From assembly GCA_001805085.1 (NCBI GenBank), contig MHEA01000142.1:17133-23931 (forward strand): a stretch of 6,799 nucleotides of DNA, read 5' to 3'. Below, piece by piece: positions 6,015-6,799 of this stretch (within the stretch, counting starts at the first letter, position 1; the number at the start of each line of letters is the position of its first letter). Position numbers and translations under genes: made by a program. Source of the stretch: Nitrospirae bacterium GWC2_57_9 (lineage in GTDB: Bacteria > Nitrospirota > UBA9217). The notes under the pieces were generated by a model that ran no database searches, was not told the origin of the DNA, and saw nothing but the letters and a program-made list of their open reading frames with translations.

Positions 6015-6799
6015 ATGACACCAAGGGGAAGCGGGAAAAGAGCGGTTTGCGGGGTCTGTCCCGCGGGCTGCTGGGTGATCGTGCACTATGACGAACAGGG
6101 CCGTCTGGAAGAGGTGCAGCCCGACACTGCCTCAGGCTTCGGAATGGTCTGCAAGCTGGGCGAGAAGTCGAGAGGGATCGTGTATTCTCCGGACCGCCTG
6201 CTCCATCCGCTCAGGAGACGGGGGGCAAAAGGGAGCTTCGCCTTCGAGCGGATAAGCTGGGATGATGCCTACGGGATCATCGTCGACCAGCTCGACAGGA
6301 CAAGGTCGCTGCACGGTCCGGAGGCGGCAGCGATCTATACCGGCCGGGGCAGCTTCGAGCTCTCCCTGTGCGACGTCTTCCAACCCGCGGGCGTGGCCGT
6401 TTCCTCGGCGTCGAGCGTGCTCTTTCCCTTCGGCTCGCCCAACACCTTCGGGGTCGGTTCCCTGTGCTACGTTTCCTTCGCGATGATCGCGCCGCACGTG
6501 ACCCTGGGCGGCATGCTGATCAACATGTTCTCGGACCTGGAGAATGCTGCAATGATCGTGGTCTGGGGGGCGAATCCCGCGACCGACTGCCCGCCCCTGG
6601 ACTTTCAGCGCATCGCGGCGGCCCGGGAACGGGGCGCCGACCTGGTCGTGATCGATCCGCGCCGGACCAGGACCGCCTCCCTGCCGGGAGCCGAATGGGT
6701 CCCGATCCGGCCTGGCACGGACGGCGCGCTGGCGCTCGGGGTCTGCAACATCCTGATCGCCGAAGAACTGTACGACGAGGCCTTCGTGCGGGACTGGAC
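6015..6799 (+). CDS. Molybdopterin (bis-MGD) oxidoreductase catalytic subunit, N-terminal part
   Basis: The frame is open for 261 codons from ATG at 6015 to the right edge; the family's catalytic subunits are usually 650-1000 residues, so most is missing. The N-terminus carries a 4Fe-4S motif, C12-x2-C15-x3-C19-x26-C46, followed by the family block FERISWDDAY (77-86). The segment FPFGSPNTFGVGSLCY (137-152) lies where the molybdenum or tungsten ligand sits in this superfamily, making C151 the likely ligand, as in Cys-type polysulfide/thiosulfate-reductase or formate-dehydrogenase-like enzymes. VVWGANPA (182-189), VVIDPRRTRTA (211-221) and WVPIRPGTDGALALG (228-242) are cofactor-binding motifs of the family. 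There is no twin-arginine signal, and the iron-sulphur motif begins at residue 12, so the enzyme should be cytoplasmic. An in-frame TAG at 6003-6005 forces the start. The substrate cannot be named: formate, sulphur compounds and others are all possible. It is divergent from the signalling operon; its partner subunits would lie to the right. Confidence 0.92.
   Translation, partial: MTPRGSGKRAVCGVCPAGCWVIVHYDEQGRLEEVQPDTASGFGMVCKLGEKSRGIVYSPDRLLHPLRRRGAKGSFAFERISWDDAYGIIVDQLDRTRSLHGPEAAAIYTGRGSFELSLCDVFQPAGVAVSSASSVLFPFGSPNTFGVGSLCYVSFAMIAPHVTLGGMLINMFSDLENAAMIVVWGANPATDCPPLDFQRIAAARERGADLVVIDPRRTRTASLPGAEWVPIRPGTDGALALGVCNILIAEELYDEAFVRDW

Noticed and set aside
5400..6086. A 228-codon minus-strand frame overlapping the DinB-like gene and the start of the oxidoreductase
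   Set aside because: It is out of frame with the conserved DinB-like protein, crosses the divergent intergenic region and begins inside the oxidoreductase coding sequence.
6132..6497. A 121-codon minus-strand frame inside the oxidoreductase
   Set aside because: The plus strand here carries conserved molybdopterin-enzyme motifs. The antisense frame shows none and is a codon-bias shadow.

Overview
The window is GC-rich, gene-dense bacterial DNA. It carries three co-directional minus-strand genes (read right to left) and the start of one divergent plus-strand gene. The multi-PAS sensor proteins, a double-domain c-di-GMP enzyme and a cytoplasmic-type molybdopterin oxidoreductase suit an environmental, probably anaerobic or facultative bacterium of the Desulfobacterota/Geobacter or Nitrospirota kind. 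That placement rests on protein style only and is low confidence.

Layout. Positions 5818-5309 (minus) encode a small DinB-like four-helix protein. After a 70-base gap comes a 1208-residue membrane protein at 5238-1612 (minus), with the order TM, extracytoplasmic helical sensor, TM, HAMP, four PAS domains, GGDEF, EAL. Its cyclase and phosphodiesterase motifs and its RxxD inhibitory site are all intact. After a further 25 bases a soluble sensor starts at 1586 (minus), with three PAS domains, a coiled coil and the first part of a GAF domain; it runs off the left edge before its output domain. The short gaps, shared strand and absence of any visible terminator suggest one transcript. A perfect TATAAT -10 hexamer on the minus strand at 5967-5962 is a candidate promoter for it. 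On the plus strand, from 6015 to the right edge, lies the N-terminal third or so of a molybdopterin (bis-MGD) oxidoreductase with an N-terminal 4Fe-4S cysteine motif and no Tat signal.

How the genes may work together. The two sensor proteins share a closely similar PAS domain rich in His and Cys (about 60 % identical by hand alignment), so they may sense the same or a related cue. One turns it into c-di-GMP synthesis or breakdown; the output of the other is not visible. The DinB-like protein at the head of the operon has no obvious signalling role. A link to the divergent oxidoreductase (for example, redox sensing by the PAS proteins) is only a guess from position.

I found no tRNA or rRNA genes, CRISPR arrays, insertion sequences or attachment sites. 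There is no stretch over 300 bases without a gene. The window is dominated by signal transduction of recognisable families; I do not see a clearly new system, but several details below deserve a check.
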